Source: Hyunsoonleella pacifica
GTDB lineage: Bacteria; Bacteroidota; Bacteroidia; Flavobacteriales; Flavobacteriaceae
NCBI RefSeq assembly: GCF_004310335.1
Contig: NZ_SIRS01000004.1
Span: forward strand, 124,001 to 188,000
DNA: 64,000 nt
Reading direction: 5' to 3'
Positions 53,264 to 62,142 of the stretch are shown piece by piece. Made by a program: the position numbers and the translations under genes. The notes under the pieces are model-generated. The model searched no databases. It worked only from the letters and a program-made list of their open reading frames with translations, and was not told the DNA's origin. Each line of letters starts with the position of its first letter. Position 1 is the first letter of the stretch.

Positions 53264-55447
53264 ATGGAAATGCAACAATTTCATTACGATAATAAAATCG
53301 TTACTAAATTCCTTTATGCAACCATTATTTTTGGCGTTGTAGGAATGGTAGTAGGTTTACTGCTTGCCTTTATGTTTTTATTCCCTAATTTAACTGATGG
53401 CATCTCATGGTTGAGTTTTGGACGTTTACGCCCATTACACACTAATGCTGTGATTTTTGCCTTTGTAGGGAATGCCATGTTTGCTGGGGTATACTACTCG
53501 TTACAACGCTTATTAAAAACACGTATGGCGAGTGACCTTTTAAGTAATATTAACTTTTGGGGGTGGCAGCTAATTATTGTTGCTGCTGCTATTTCCTTAC
53601 CGCTAGGATACACAACATCTAAAGAATATGCTGAACTAGAATGGCCTATTGATATTGCTATTGCACTAGTTTGGGTTGTTTTTGGTGTGAATATGATTTG
53701 GACGATTTTAAAACGTCGTCAACGTCATTTATATGTAGCTGTTTGGTTTTATATTGCTACGTTTGTTACCGTTGCAGTACTCCATATTTTTAACAGTTTG
53801 GAATTACCTGTTAGTGGTTTAAAAAGTTACTCTGTTTACGCAGGTGTACAAGATGCCTTGGTACAATGGTGGTATGGGCATAATGCGGTAGCATTTTTCT
53901 TAACAACACCTTTCTTAGGACTGATGTATTACTTTGTTCCTAAAGCTGCTAACAGACCTGTGTATTCCTATAGATTATCTATTGTACACTTCTGGTCATT
54001 AATATTTATTTATATCTGGGCAGGGCCACATCACTTATTATATACTGCTTTACCAGACTGGGCTCAAAACCTTGGTGTCACGTTTTCTGTTATGTTATTA
54101 ATGCCGTCTTGGGGTGGTATGATAAACGGATTATTAACCTTACGCGGTGCTTGGGATAAAGTACGTACAGATCCTGTTTTAAAATTTATGGTAGTAGCTA
54201 TTACTGGTTACGGTATGGCTACTTTTGAAGGCCCTACGCTATCGCTTAAAAGTGTTAATGCGGTTGCTCACTTTACAGACTGGATTATTGCCCACGTGCA
54301 TGTTGGTGCCTTAGCTTGGAATGGGTTTATGGCTTTTGGATTGATTTACTACTTAATTCCAAGATTATTTAAAACAAAGTTATACTCTTTAGGTTTAGCC
54401 AATTTACATTTCTGGTTAGGCACCTTAGGTATTATTATTTATGCTTTACCAATGTACGTTGCTGGATTTACGCAATACGCTATGTGGCAACAGTTTAATC
54501 CTGATGGCACTTTAGTTTATGGTAACTTTTTAGAAACGGTTACTGAAATTATACCTATGTATTGGATGCGTGCCATAGGTGGTACGATGTATATTATAGG
54601 CATGCTTATCCTAGTTGCAAATGTTATTGCCACAGTAAGAAATGGTAGTAAAGTTGAAGATGAATTGGCAGAAGCACCAGCTTTAGAACGTGTTACCAAA
54701 AAGCGTACTGCAAGTGAAGGTTGGCACACTTGGCTTGAGAGACGCCCTATACAACTAACCTTATTAGCAACGGTAGCTATTTTAATTGGAGGTATTATAC
54801 AGATTGTACCAACAATTATGGTAAAATCAAATATTCCAACTATTGCTAGTGTAAAACCATACACACCTCTAGAACTTGAAGGTAGAGACATTTATATCCG
54901 TGAGGGTTGTGTGGGTTGTCACTCTCAAATGATTCGGCCGTTTAGGCATGAGGTTGAACGTTATGGCGAATACTCAAAAGCTGGGGAGTATGTATATGAC
55001 CATCCATTCCTTTGGGGTAGTAAACGTACTGGACCTGATCTACACAGATTAGGTGGAAAATATTCAGACAACTGGCACTTTAACCACATGTACGATCCCC
55101 AAAGTACCTCATCAGGATCTATCATGCCGCGTTATCAGTGGTTAATTAAAAACGAATTGGACAAATCTCAAACCGAAGCCAAAATGAAAACTATGGTTTC
55201 GCTTGGTGTACCATATTCTGATGAAGACATCGCCAACGCCCAACAAAGTATGTTGGAGCAAGGTAGCCAAATTGAAGAAAACTTACATAACGATCCTGAT
55301 TTCGCAAAAATATACGAAGCAGACAAAAAATACGCTGCAGAAAATAGCGAAACCTTCATTGAAATGAAAAATAGAGAGATTGTGGCTTTAATTGCTTACT
55401 TGCAACGTTTAGGAACAGACATTAAAGTAGAAACCGCCCAGAAATAG
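53264..55447 (+). CDS. ccoNO: cbb3 cytochrome c oxidase, fused CcoN-CcoO subunit
   Basis: The first about 480 residues are CcoN: twelve helices with haem/CuB histidines in PLHTNAVIFAFVGN, QWWYGHNAVAFFLTT, AGPHHLLYT and DWIIAHVHVGALAW. The last about 240 residues are CcoO: a membrane helix, then the mono-haem domain with GCVGCHSQMIRPFRHEVERY (CxxCH) and IMPRYQWLI with the Met ligand. The fusion of N and O is characteristic of Bacteroidetes. It reduces oxygen to water with high affinity and pumps protons. It is followed by ccoQ and ccoP. Confidence 0.96.
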   Translation: MEMQQFHYDNKIVTKFLYATIIFGVVGMVVGLLLAFMFLFPNLTDGISWLSFGRLRPLHTNAVIFAFVGNAMFAGVYYSLQRLLKTRMASDLLSNINFWGWQLIIVAAAISLPLGYTTSKEYAELEWPIDIAIALVWVVFGVNMIWTILKRRQRHLYVAVWFYIATFVTVAVLHIFNSLELPVSGLKSYSVYAGVQDALVQWWYGHNAVAFFLTTPFLGLMYYFVPKAANRPVYSYRLSIVHFWSLIFIYIWAGPHHLLYTALPDWAQNLGVTFSVMLLMPSWGGMINGLLTLRGAWDKVRTDPVLKFMVVAITGYGMATFEGPTLSLKSVNAVAHFTDWIIAHVHVGALAWNGFMAFGLIYYLIPRLFKTKLYSLGLANLHFWLGTLGIIIYALPMYVAGFTQYAMWQQFNPDGTLVYGNFLETVTEIIPMYWMRAIGGTMYIIGMLILVANVIATVRNGSKVEDELAEAPALERVTKKRTASEGWHTWLERRPIQLTLLATVAILIGGIIQIVPTIMVKSNIPTIASVKPYTPLELEGRDIYIREGCVGCHSQMIRPFRHEVERYGEYSKAGEYVYDHPFLWGSKRTGPDLHRLGGKYSDNWHFNHMYDPQSTSSGSIMPRYQWLIKNELDKSQTEAKMKTMVSLGVPYSDEDIANAQQSMLEQGSQIEENLHNDPDFAKIYEADKKYAAENSETFIEMKNREIVALIAYLQRLGTDIKVETAQK

Positions 55448-55505
55448 TTAGTGGTTATTGGTTGGTGGTTATTAGTTAAAGCTGCCGACCATAACCAGTA
55501 ATCAA
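55447..55505 (+). repeat. Degenerate direct/inverted repeat in the ccoNO-ccoQ spacer
   Basis: GGTTATTGGTT and GGTTATTAGTT occur in tandem, with the inverse ACCATAACCAGTAAT behind. It is similar in kind to the spacer between fadN and fadA, and may be a hairpin in the transcript. Confidence 0.35.
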
Positions 55506-55518
55506 AAACTTGAATATC

Positions 55519-55704
55519 ATGTTAAAATTTGTAAAACATCACATGGAGAGCATTACAGGGATTGAGATCTATCCAATCATTTCATTGCTTATCTTTTTTA
55601 TCTTTTTCATAGCGCTTTTTTGGTGGGTAGTAACTGCAAAAAAAGACTATATAAAAAGAGTTAGTAATATACCATTAGACAACCAAAATAACGACACATT
55701 ATGA
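55519..55704 (+). CDS. ccoQ: Small cbb3 oxidase subunit CcoQ-like
   Basis: A 61-aa protein from ATG at 55519 (an in-frame TTG at 55510 gives three more residues) with one helix IISLLIFFIFFIALFWWVVTA and a charged end. It fits the CcoQ position (between CcoO and CcoP) and size; CcoQ helps stabilise the complex. The family is short and weakly conserved, so the name rests mainly on context. Confidence 0.8.
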   Translation: MLKFVKHHMESITGIEIYPIISLLIFFIFFIALFWWVVTAKKDYIKRVSNIPLDNQNNDTL

Positions 55705-55708
55705 AACC

Positions 55709-55747
55709 GACAGTTCTAAATATCTTCTTATTTCGGAATTGTCGTGG
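55709..55747 (+). other. Hairpin between ccoQ and ccoP
   Basis: CGACAGTTC and GAATTGTCG can pair with one G-T wobble, in the ccoQ-ccoP spacer. No T run follows; it may affect mRNA processing or stability within the operon. Confidence 0.35.
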
Positions 55748-55789
55748 AGGTTACATTTGTCCGCTAAAAAACAATAAAACAACCATCAA

Positions 55790-56716
55790 ATGAAAAATTT
55801 AATTCCATCTTGGATTCGCGTTCCAGTTATATTCTTTATCATCTTTGGAGCAGTTGAGTTCTTTATAGATTCTGGTGAGAAACCTGCATTTATTGAATAC
55901 CCTACAGTACTATTATTTCTCTTATTAGTATTGCTAATTCTAATTGCCATTGAAGCGATTGTTGGCGCATTAGAAAATGTAATGCTTCATAAGTTAGACG
56001 AAGAAGCTAAGGCCCGCTTCTTGGCTGAAAAGGAAAAAACATATCAATTCACTTGGCTAAAAGAAACCTATAAAAAACTATTGGGACAAAAGCCTATTGA
56101 AGAAGAAGGCGAAATCATATTAGACCACAATTATGATGGTATTAAAGAGCTAGATAATAACTTACCCCCGTGGTGGCTCTACGGGTTTTATGCATCGATA
56201 GTTTTTGCTGCCATTTATCTCGTAAGATTCCATATATTTAATGGGCCTACACAATTAGACGAGCTAGATACGCAATTGGCAGAGGCCAGAATAGAGATTG
56301 AAGCATACAAAAAAACAGCAAAAGACTTAGTGGATGTTAATACAGTAGTATTACTTACTGATGCTGAAGATTTGAGTACTGGTAAATCTATTTTTGAAAC
56401 CAATTGTGTTGCATGCCACATGGCAGATGGCGGTGGTGGTATTGGTCCAAACTTAACCGATAAACACTGGATATTAGGTGGTGGTATTAAAAATGTATTT
56501 AAAACAGTTTCTGAAGGCGGACGCTCTGGGAAAGGTATGATTCCTTGGAAAGCTCAACTGAAAGCATCGCAAATAGCCAAAGTAGCAAGCTATGTGTTAA
56601 CGCTTCAAGGTACTACCCCAGCAAACCCTAAAGCTCCTGAGGGAGATATTTGGGTAGATGAAACTGTACCTACTGAGTCTCCTGAAGTACAAACTGACGC
56701 AACTAATACAAAATAA
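55790..56716 (+). CDS. ccoP: cbb3 cytochrome c oxidase subunit CcoP (single haem)
   Basis: Two N-terminal helices (VPVIFFIIFGAVEFFI and VLLFLLLVLLILIAIE), an amphipathic linker with PPWWLYGFYASIVFAAIYLV (a third helix), and one cytochrome c domain with NCVACHMADGGGGIGPNL and the Met ligand in GKGMIPWKAQL. Proteobacterial CcoP has two haem c groups; here only one CxxCH is seen, so this is a mono-haem form. 308 aa. Confidence 0.94.
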   Translation: MKNLIPSWIRVPVIFFIIFGAVEFFIDSGEKPAFIEYPTVLLFLLLVLLILIAIEAIVGALENVMLHKLDEEAKARFLAEKEKTYQFTWLKETYKKLLGQKPIEEEGEIILDHNYDGIKELDNNLPPWWLYGFYASIVFAAIYLVRFHIFNGPTQLDELDTQLAEARIEIEAYKKTAKDLVDVNTVVLLTDAEDLSTGKSIFETNCVACHMADGGGGIGPNLTDKHWILGGGIKNVFKTVSEGGRSGKGMIPWKAQLKASQIAKVASYVLTLQGTTPANPKAPEGDIWVDETVPTESPEVQTDATNTK

Positions 56717-56779
56717 GAAATTAAGCGAAGTTCTTTAACCAAACCTACGAGACTTTGACCTTTTAGGATACATAAAAAA

Positions 56780-58204
56780 ATGGAAACCCCAGAAAACGAA
56801 ATATTCAGAGATTCAATTGGTACTATTACCGAAGATGGTAAACGTGCTTGGGTATTTCCTAAAAAACCAAGTGGTAGGTTTTACGAGTACCGTAAGTACG
56901 TTAGTTACTTTTTACTGGCTTTCCTATTTCTGTCTCCATTTATAAAAATCAATGGTAACCAATTTTTGATGTTCAATATATTAGAGCGTCGGTTTAATAT
57001 TTTTGGATTTCCGTTTTGGCCACAGGACTTTCACTTGTTTGTAATTTCCATGTTAATTGGTGTAATCTTCATCACATTATTTACAGTGGCTTTTGGACGT
57101 ATTTTTTGTGGATGGATTTGTCCGCAAACCATTTTTATGGAAATGGTTTTTAGGCGAATAGAATATTGGATTGAAGGCGATCGTAACAAACAACGTAAAC
57201 TTGATAGACAAAAATGGAATACTGAGAAAATTAGAAAAAAAGGAATTAAATTTCTAATATTCGCCATCATTTCTTTTTTAATTGCTAATGTATTTTTGGC
57301 TTATTTGATTGGTAGTGATAAATTGATAGGATACATTACTGATGGCCCATTTAACCACTTAAGCACCTTAATTTCTTTATTAATATTTACTGCTGTATTT
57401 TATTTTGTGTTTGCTTGGTTTAGAGAACAAGTGTGCATTATTGCATGTCCTTATGGAAGATTACAAGGCGTACTTTTAGATACCAAATCCATTGTTGTAG
57501 CATACGACCATAAACGTGGAGAGGGAGAAAATGGTAGAAAGAAATTCAGAAAAAATGAAGACCGTGCCAATTTAGGTCATGGAGATTGTATAGATTGTTT
57601 ACAGTGCGTACACGTTTGCCCTACAGGTATTGATATTAGAAATGGTACGCAACTAGAATGTGTAAACTGTACAGCTTGTATTGATGAGTGCGACCATATC
57701 ATGGAAAGTATTAATCTTCCAAAGGGATTGATTAGATATGCTAGTGAAGAAAACATAGAACGAAAAGCCAAGTTTAATCTTACGGCCAGAATGAAAGGTT
57801 ACATTGCAGTACTTTCTATAATGATTGGTTTATTAGTTGGAATGCTGTTTTTACGACATGATGTAGAAGCCAATGTATTACGGTTACCTGGGCAATTATA
57901 CGAACGCAAAGAACGGAATATTATTAGCAATGTTTTTACTTATAAATTGGTAAACAAGACTTCTGATGATATTAAAGACGTTAGCCTGAAATTAATGTCT
58001 CATAAAGGAGAATTAAAATTGGTATCTACTCATGATACATTTGTAGTACCAAGACAAGATATTGCAGAAGGGACGTTATTTATTGAAATAGACAATTCGG
58101 CTTTAACAGGAGATAGAAATAAAATTAAAATAGGTGTATATAAAGGCGATAAACTTATAGAAACAACAACAGCTAACTTTTTAGGACCGAGGAGTTACAG
58201 GTAA
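56780..58204 (+). CDS. ccoG: cbb3 oxidase accessory protein CcoG (RdxA/FixG)
   Basis: An integral membrane ferredoxin-like protein of 474 aa: four to five helices, the membrane motif GRIFCGWICPQTIFMEMVF, two Fe-S motifs in CIDCLQCVHVCPTGIDIRNG and CVNCTACIDECD, and a C-terminal periplasmic domain (Ig-like, from about residue 360). CcoG reduces copper or maintains the thiols for cbb3 assembly. The start MEMPENE-type end METPENEIFRDSIGTI is typical. Confidence 0.95.
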   Translation: METPENEIFRDSIGTITEDGKRAWVFPKKPSGRFYEYRKYVSYFLLAFLFLSPFIKINGNQFLMFNILERRFNIFGFPFWPQDFHLFVISMLIGVIFITLFTVAFGRIFCGWICPQTIFMEMVFRRIEYWIEGDRNKQRKLDRQKWNTEKIRKKGIKFLIFAIISFLIANVFLAYLIGSDKLIGYITDGPFNHLSTLISLLIFTAVFYFVFAWFREQVCIIACPYGRLQGVLLDTKSIVVAYDHKRGEGENGRKKFRKNEDRANLGHGDCIDCLQCVHVCPTGIDIRNGTQLECVNCTACIDECDHIMESINLPKGLIRYASEENIERKAKFNLTARMKGYIAVLSIMIGLLVGMLFLRHDVEANVLRLPGQLYERKERNIISNVFTYKLVNKTSDDIKDVSLKLMSHKGELKLVSTHDTFVVPRQDIAEGTLFIEIDNSALTGDRNKIKIGVYKGDKLIETTTANFLGPRSYR

Positions 58205-58261
58205 CTGAGTTTACTGTAAACAGTTGCAGTAAAGCAGTCTTACCCTTTAGGTAAAATGACG

Positions 58262-58335
58262 TTATCGGATAAGTACATTAGAAATTGAACGGCATACTTG
58301 AAAACCAAGACATGGGAAGGATTGAGTAGTAAAAT
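58262..58335 (+). repeat. Interspersed repeat, degraded copy C
   Basis: ATTGAACGGCATACTTGAAAA, a diverged core and AGGATTGAGTAGTAAAA align with the first two thirds of copy B. It occupies part of the ccoG-fixH spacer. A short inverted repeat GTTTAC-T-GTAAAC sits just before it (58209-58221). Confidence 0.6.
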
Positions 58336-58414
58336 ATTTGTATTCATTAATTCCAAATAAAATGCGTAAATAAAGCAAGAACCAAAAGGGAAATTATTAT
58401 AAACACATAAGATT

Positions 58415-58861
58415 ATGAAACTAAATTGGGGAACCGGAATTGTACTAGCTTTTATAGGCTTTATTGCCTTTATAATGTACTTTATAATATCTATGAGTAT
58501 TGGAGATAGGTTTGACAATACCTTAGTAAGCGAGGATTATTATAGTGAGGAATTAAAATACCAAAAAGATATAGATAAGCTAAAAAATGCTAAAGACTTA
58601 AAAATAAAAATTAGTTACAAAAGAACTAACGAAGGATTAAGAATTAGTTTTCCTGAAGGTATCAATTATAAAAAAATCACTGGAAAATTGTTCCTGTATA
58701 GGCCATCTAACAAACAACTAGACTTTGAAACTGCTATTTCATTGTCTAATTCTTATTTGCTCATACCTGACGAACGTTTGGTAGATGGCCGTTGGAACAT
58801 TAAAGTAGATTGGCAATATAACGGAAAATCTTATTTATTTAAGGAATCTATAAACTATTAA
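58415..58861 (+). CDS. ccoH: FixH/CcoH family protein
   Basis: One membrane helix near the N-terminus (GIVLAFIGFIAFIMYFIISM) and a periplasmic domain starting VSEDYYSEELKYQKDID, a FixH signature, then a beta-rich fold. In other bacteria CcoH/FixH is a late assembly factor that contacts CcoN. It is 148 aa and is followed by the TauE-like gene after one nt. Confidence 0.93.
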   Translation: MKLNWGTGIVLAFIGFIAFIMYFIISMSIGDRFDNTLVSEDYYSEELKYQKDIDKLKNAKDLKIKISYKRTNEGLRISFPEGINYKKITGKLFLYRPSNKQLDFETAISLSNSYLLIPDERLVDGRWNIKVDWQYNGKSYLFKESINY

Positions 58862-58862
58862 C

Positions 58863-59564
58863 ATGTTATTATCGGCATTTATACTGGGGCTATTAGGGAG
58901 TTTTCACTGCATTGGCATGTGTGGCCCTATTGCTTTTATGTTGCCCGTTGATCGTTCCAATTGGGTAAAAAAAACATCACAAATTACGATATATCATTTT
59001 GGCAGGCTACTGGCTTACAGTATTATCGGACTCATTTTTGGGCTAATTGGTAAAAGCCTTTATATTTTTGGTCTGCAACAACAATTATCTATTATTATTG
59101 GAGTTTTAATGATTTTAGTAGTTATCATTCCTCAAAAAACATTAAATAAACACAACTTTTCTAAACCAATTTATAGGATTATTTCCAAAATAAAATCAGC
59201 TTTAGGTAGTGCACTTAAAAAGAAAACTATGGATACTTTTTTAACCATCGGTTTTTTAAACGGCTTCTTACCTTGTGGCTTGGTATATATGGCACTGTTT
59301 GCTACTATTGCAGGAGGTAACGCAACCCAAGGTAGCTTATACATGGCTGTTTTTGGCTTGGGCACCATTCCATTAATGACTACAGCAATCTATTTTAGCC
59401 ACCTCCTAAAAGGCAAGGTAAGACAGCGTATACAAAAAGCCATCCCTGTTTTTGTGGTAATTATCGGTACACTCTTTATTTTACGTGGTCTAGGTCTTGG
59501 TATTCCATACCTTTCTCCTGCACCTATTTACGATATGGTAACTAATAGTATAGATTGTCATTAA
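58863..59564 (+). CDS. DsbD_2/TauE-like membrane protein of the cbb3 cluster
   Basis: A 233-aa protein of about six helices. GSFHCIGMCGPIAFM at the N-terminus and GFLNGFLPCGLVYMALF in the middle are the conserved motifs of the DsbD_2 / COG2836 group ('sulfite exporter TauE/SafE family'). The Cys and His in the first motif could bind copper or carry electrons. The same gene follows fixH in many Bacteroidetes, so it is most likely an oxidase maturation factor rather than a sulfite exporter. Confidence 0.88.
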   Translation: MLLSAFILGLLGSFHCIGMCGPIAFMLPVDRSNWVKKTSQITIYHFGRLLAYSIIGLIFGLIGKSLYIFGLQQQLSIIIGVLMILVVIIPQKTLNKHNFSKPIYRIISKIKSALGSALKKKTMDTFLTIGFLNGFLPCGLVYMALFATIAGGNATQGSLYMAVFGLGTIPLMTTAIYFSHLLKGKVRQRIQKAIPVFVVIIGTLFILRGLGLGIPYLSPAPIYDMVTNSIDCH

Positions 59565-59589
59565 AATTAATGAAGTTCTCATGTTAAGA

Positions 59590-59615
59590 CGTGGTCGGGC
59601 CTGCCTATCTGCCAA
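59590..59615 (+). repeat. Interspersed repeat, fragment D
   Basis: GTGGTCGGGCCTGCC followed by TATCTGCCAAAAT matches only the ends of copy A. It looks like a remnant after internal loss. Confidence 0.4.
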
Positions 59616-59757
59616 AATTATGTTTTATAACCAAAAACCCTCTCTTTTTGCAAAATACACTTTCCTGTAAACCCTCATTATTTATACACGTTATACATAT
59701 CCATAAGATTTACTTATAGATAATATTAGTAAAAATAATAGTTTTATTAACAGTTTT

Positions 59758-59779
59758 AATAGTATTGCTATTATTTTTG
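59758..59779 (+). promoter_or_regulatory. Promoter and possible TetR operator
   Basis: The -7 box TATTTTTG (59772-59779) overlaps an inverted repeat AATAG-N5-CTATT (59758-59772); a larger pair AAAAATAATAG (59731-59741) / CTATTATTTTT (59768-59778) surrounds it. This is a fitting place for autorepression by the TetR-type protein, but AT-rich symmetry may occur by chance. Confidence 0.4.
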
Positions 59780-59797
59780 CGTTTAAAATAATTATTT

Positions 59798-60469
59798 ATG
59801 GACTCATTACTTTCAAATTTAAAGATTGCCGTTCCAGAAAAAATATATGTAAAAGATCCTGAATCATCATCTTTAGGAAAACGTATTGTAGAACACAGCA
59901 TTATTTTAATAGACGACATTGGTTTTGATAGTTTTACTTTTAAAAAACTAGGCTCCTTAATAGGCTCTAACGAAAGTTCTATATATCGCTATTTTGAAAG
60001 TAAACATAAACTATTACTGTATTTGTCCTCATGGTACTGGGCATGGATAGAGTATCAATTGGTAATTGAAACTCACAACCTTAACCCGTCGGATAAATTA
60101 CTAAAAGGCATTGAAGTAGTATCTAGAAGAACTAAGGAGGATTCAAACTTCTCGCATATTAACGAAGTGATTTTAAATCGTATTATGGTAAACGAGAATT
60201 CTAAATCATTTTTAACCAAAGAGGTAGATCAAGAAAATAAAGAGGGCTACTTTGTGATCTATAAACGTATCGTACACCGTTTACGAGATATGGTTATTGC
60301 ATTAAAACCCGATTATATTTTCCCATCTAGTTTGGCTAGTACTATCATAGAAGGGAGTTTACATCAACACTTTTTAAAAAGCCATTTCAAATCCATGACA
60401 GATTGTGATACAGACATAACCCCAACAGAATTTTATAAAGATTTAGTATCAAAAACTTTACAATACTAA
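59798..60469 (+). CDS. TetR/AcrR-family regulator of the export genes
   Basis: The N-terminal HTH spans SIILIDDIGFDSFTFKKLGS and LIGSNESSIYRYFESKHKLL, the typical TetR pattern with YRYF in the recognition helix. The C-terminal half is a helical ligand-binding domain. It lies 2 nt before the ABC gene, so it is co-transcribed with the ABC/HlyD/TolC genes and probably represses them. 223 aa. Confidence 0.9.
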   Translation: MDSLLSNLKIAVPEKIYVKDPESSSLGKRIVEHSIILIDDIGFDSFTFKKLGSLIGSNESSIYRYFESKHKLLLYLSSWYWAWIEYQLVIETHNLNPSDKLLKGIEVVSRRTKEDSNFSHINEVILNRIMVNENSKSFLTKEVDQENKEGYFVIYKRIVHRLRDMVIALKPDYIFPSSLASTIIEGSLHQHFLKSHFKSMTDCDTDITPTEFYKDLVSKTLQY

Positions 60470-60471
60470 CT

Positions 60472-62130
60472 ATGGAACAATTAATAATGACACCCTGGAA
60501 ACGTCTTGTAGGGTTACTAAAATTAGAAAAAAGAGACATCTTACAAATATTTTACTATGCCATTTTTGCTGGGGTTGTAGCGTTATCTCTGCCACTTGGA
60601 ATACAAGCTATTATAAACCTTATTCAAGGTGCTCAAATATCAACATCTTGGGTAATTCTTGTAATTATAGTTACATTAGGTGTTGCTTTTCAAGGGTCGT
60701 TGCAATTAATGCAACTTAGGATAATTGAAACCATACAGCAGCGTATCTTTATGCGTTCTTCTTTCGAACTGGCTTACAGGTTTCCAAAAATTAAGATGGC
60801 AGAATTACGCAACTATTATCCGCCAGAGTTAGCCAATAGATTTTTTGATACGCTTACTATACAAAAAAGCTTATCAAAAATATTGATAGATGTACCTACA
60901 GCTGTTTTACAAATTGTGTTTGCACTAATATTACTATCGTTTTACCATCCATTTTTTATTATTTTTGGCTTGCTACTATTAATTCTAGTGTTTGTCGTAT
61001 TTAAATTTACTGCAATAAAGGGTTTAGAGACAAGTTTAAAAGAATCTAAAAACAAATACAAAGTTGCGCATTGGATTCAAGAAATTGCGCGATCTGTAAT
61101 AAGTTTTAAATTATCTGGAAGCACAAGTTTAGGTATTCATAAAAACGATCTACTTGTTAGTGAATACTTAAAAGCTCGTGAAAGTCATTTTAGAGTTTTG
61201 GTTTTGCAATTTATTCAAATGATAAGCTTTAAGGTTATTGTTACAGCAAGCTTGTTATTAATAGGTGGGGCCTTGGTACTAAATCAAGAAATGAATATTG
61301 GACAGTTTGTCGCTGCAGAAATCATTATTCTTCTTGTGATTGCTTCAGTTGAAAAATTAATTTTGGGCTTAGAGTCTTTCTATGACACCCTCACTTCCCT
61401 TGAAAAAATAGGTCAGATTGTAGATAAGGATATGGAAAGTCAATCTGGAGAACAAATTCCAACTAGCAAAGGGTTATCTGTAGAATTAGAAAATGTATCT
61501 TATGGAGTTAACAATAGAGACAAACACATTCTTAAAAATATTTCCCTTAAAATAAACCCTAAAAGTAGAATACTTATAAAGGGAGAAAGTGGTTCTGGTA
61601 AGTCTACGTTGTTACGTTTAGTATCTGGTGTTATAGAGGCAACCTCAGGACATGTTTATGTTAACGAGATGTCTATAAGCAGTCTACACTTAAACTTTTA
61701 TCGCTCCCAGTTAGGCTTATCACTTTCAGACGAAACTCCTTTTGAAGGCACTATTAGAGATAATCTAACGTTTTCTAACACTTCTATTACAGACGATAAA
61801 ATTCATGAAGTATTAGAGGTTGTAGGGCTTAAAAACTTTCTTAAGGAGCAACCCAATGGTTTAAATACCATTCTTTATCCTGACGGTAGACAATTATCCT
61901 ATACCCTATCTAAAAAGTTAGTGTTGGCTAGGGCAATTTTAAAATCACCAAAAATATTAATTCTTGAAGATGCCCTAGATAGATTTAATAAAAAAGAAAC
62001 CAGTGCTATCATTGAATATTTAACTGACAGCAGTAAACCTTGGGGACTTGTTGTAGTAAGTAGTAGCAGTGCATGGATTAATAAATGTACTGAGATTATT
62101 ACCCTAGAAAAAGGTTCTATTAAAATTTAA
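60472..62130 (+). CDS. ABC exporter with degenerate nucleotide-binding domain
   Basis: An N-terminal six-helix exporter domain (about residues 1-310) is followed by an ATPase domain with intact Walker A IKGESGSGKSTLLRL. The other motifs differ from functional ABC proteins: the Q-loop position reads GLSLSDETPF instead of xxxQD, the signature is QLSYTLSKK instead of LSGGQ, the Walker B end is ILILEDALDRF (ED in place of DE) and the H-loop is VVVSSSSAW with no His. It has no C39 peptidase domain. Partners are HlyD and TolC proteins downstream, so it is a type I secretion-like system. The ATPase may be inactive or may need another subunit. Confidence 0.85.
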   Translation: MEQLIMTPWKRLVGLLKLEKRDILQIFYYAIFAGVVALSLPLGIQAIINLIQGAQISTSWVILVIIVTLGVAFQGSLQLMQLRIIETIQQRIFMRSSFELAYRFPKIKMAELRNYYPPELANRFFDTLTIQKSLSKILIDVPTAVLQIVFALILLSFYHPFFIIFGLLLLILVFVVFKFTAIKGLETSLKESKNKYKVAHWIQEIARSVISFKLSGSTSLGIHKNDLLVSEYLKARESHFRVLVLQFIQMISFKVIVTASLLLIGGALVLNQEMNIGQFVAAEIIILLVIASVEKLILGLESFYDTLTSLEKIGQIVDKDMESQSGEQIPTSKGLSVELENVSYGVNNRDKHILKNISLKINPKSRILIKGESGSGKSTLLRLVSGVIEATSGHVYVNEMSISSLHLNFYRSQLGLSLSDETPFEGTIRDNLTFSNTSITDDKIHEVLEVVGLKNFLKEQPNGLNTILYPDGRQLSYTLSKKLVLARAILKSPKILILEDALDRFNKKETSAIIEYLTDSSKPWGLVVVSSSSAWINKCTEIITLEKGSIKI

Positions 62131-62142
62131 AAACGAATAGTT

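Noticed and set aside
58209-58221. GTTTAC-T-GTAAAC inverted repeat after ccoG as an operator
   Set aside because: Short, next to a degraded repeat copy, and with no promoter in the right place; not enough to call a regulatory site.
58863-59564. Sulfite exporter function for the TauE-like protein
   Set aside because: Its place behind fixH in a complete cbb3 cluster and its Cys/His motif argue for oxidase maturation instead.
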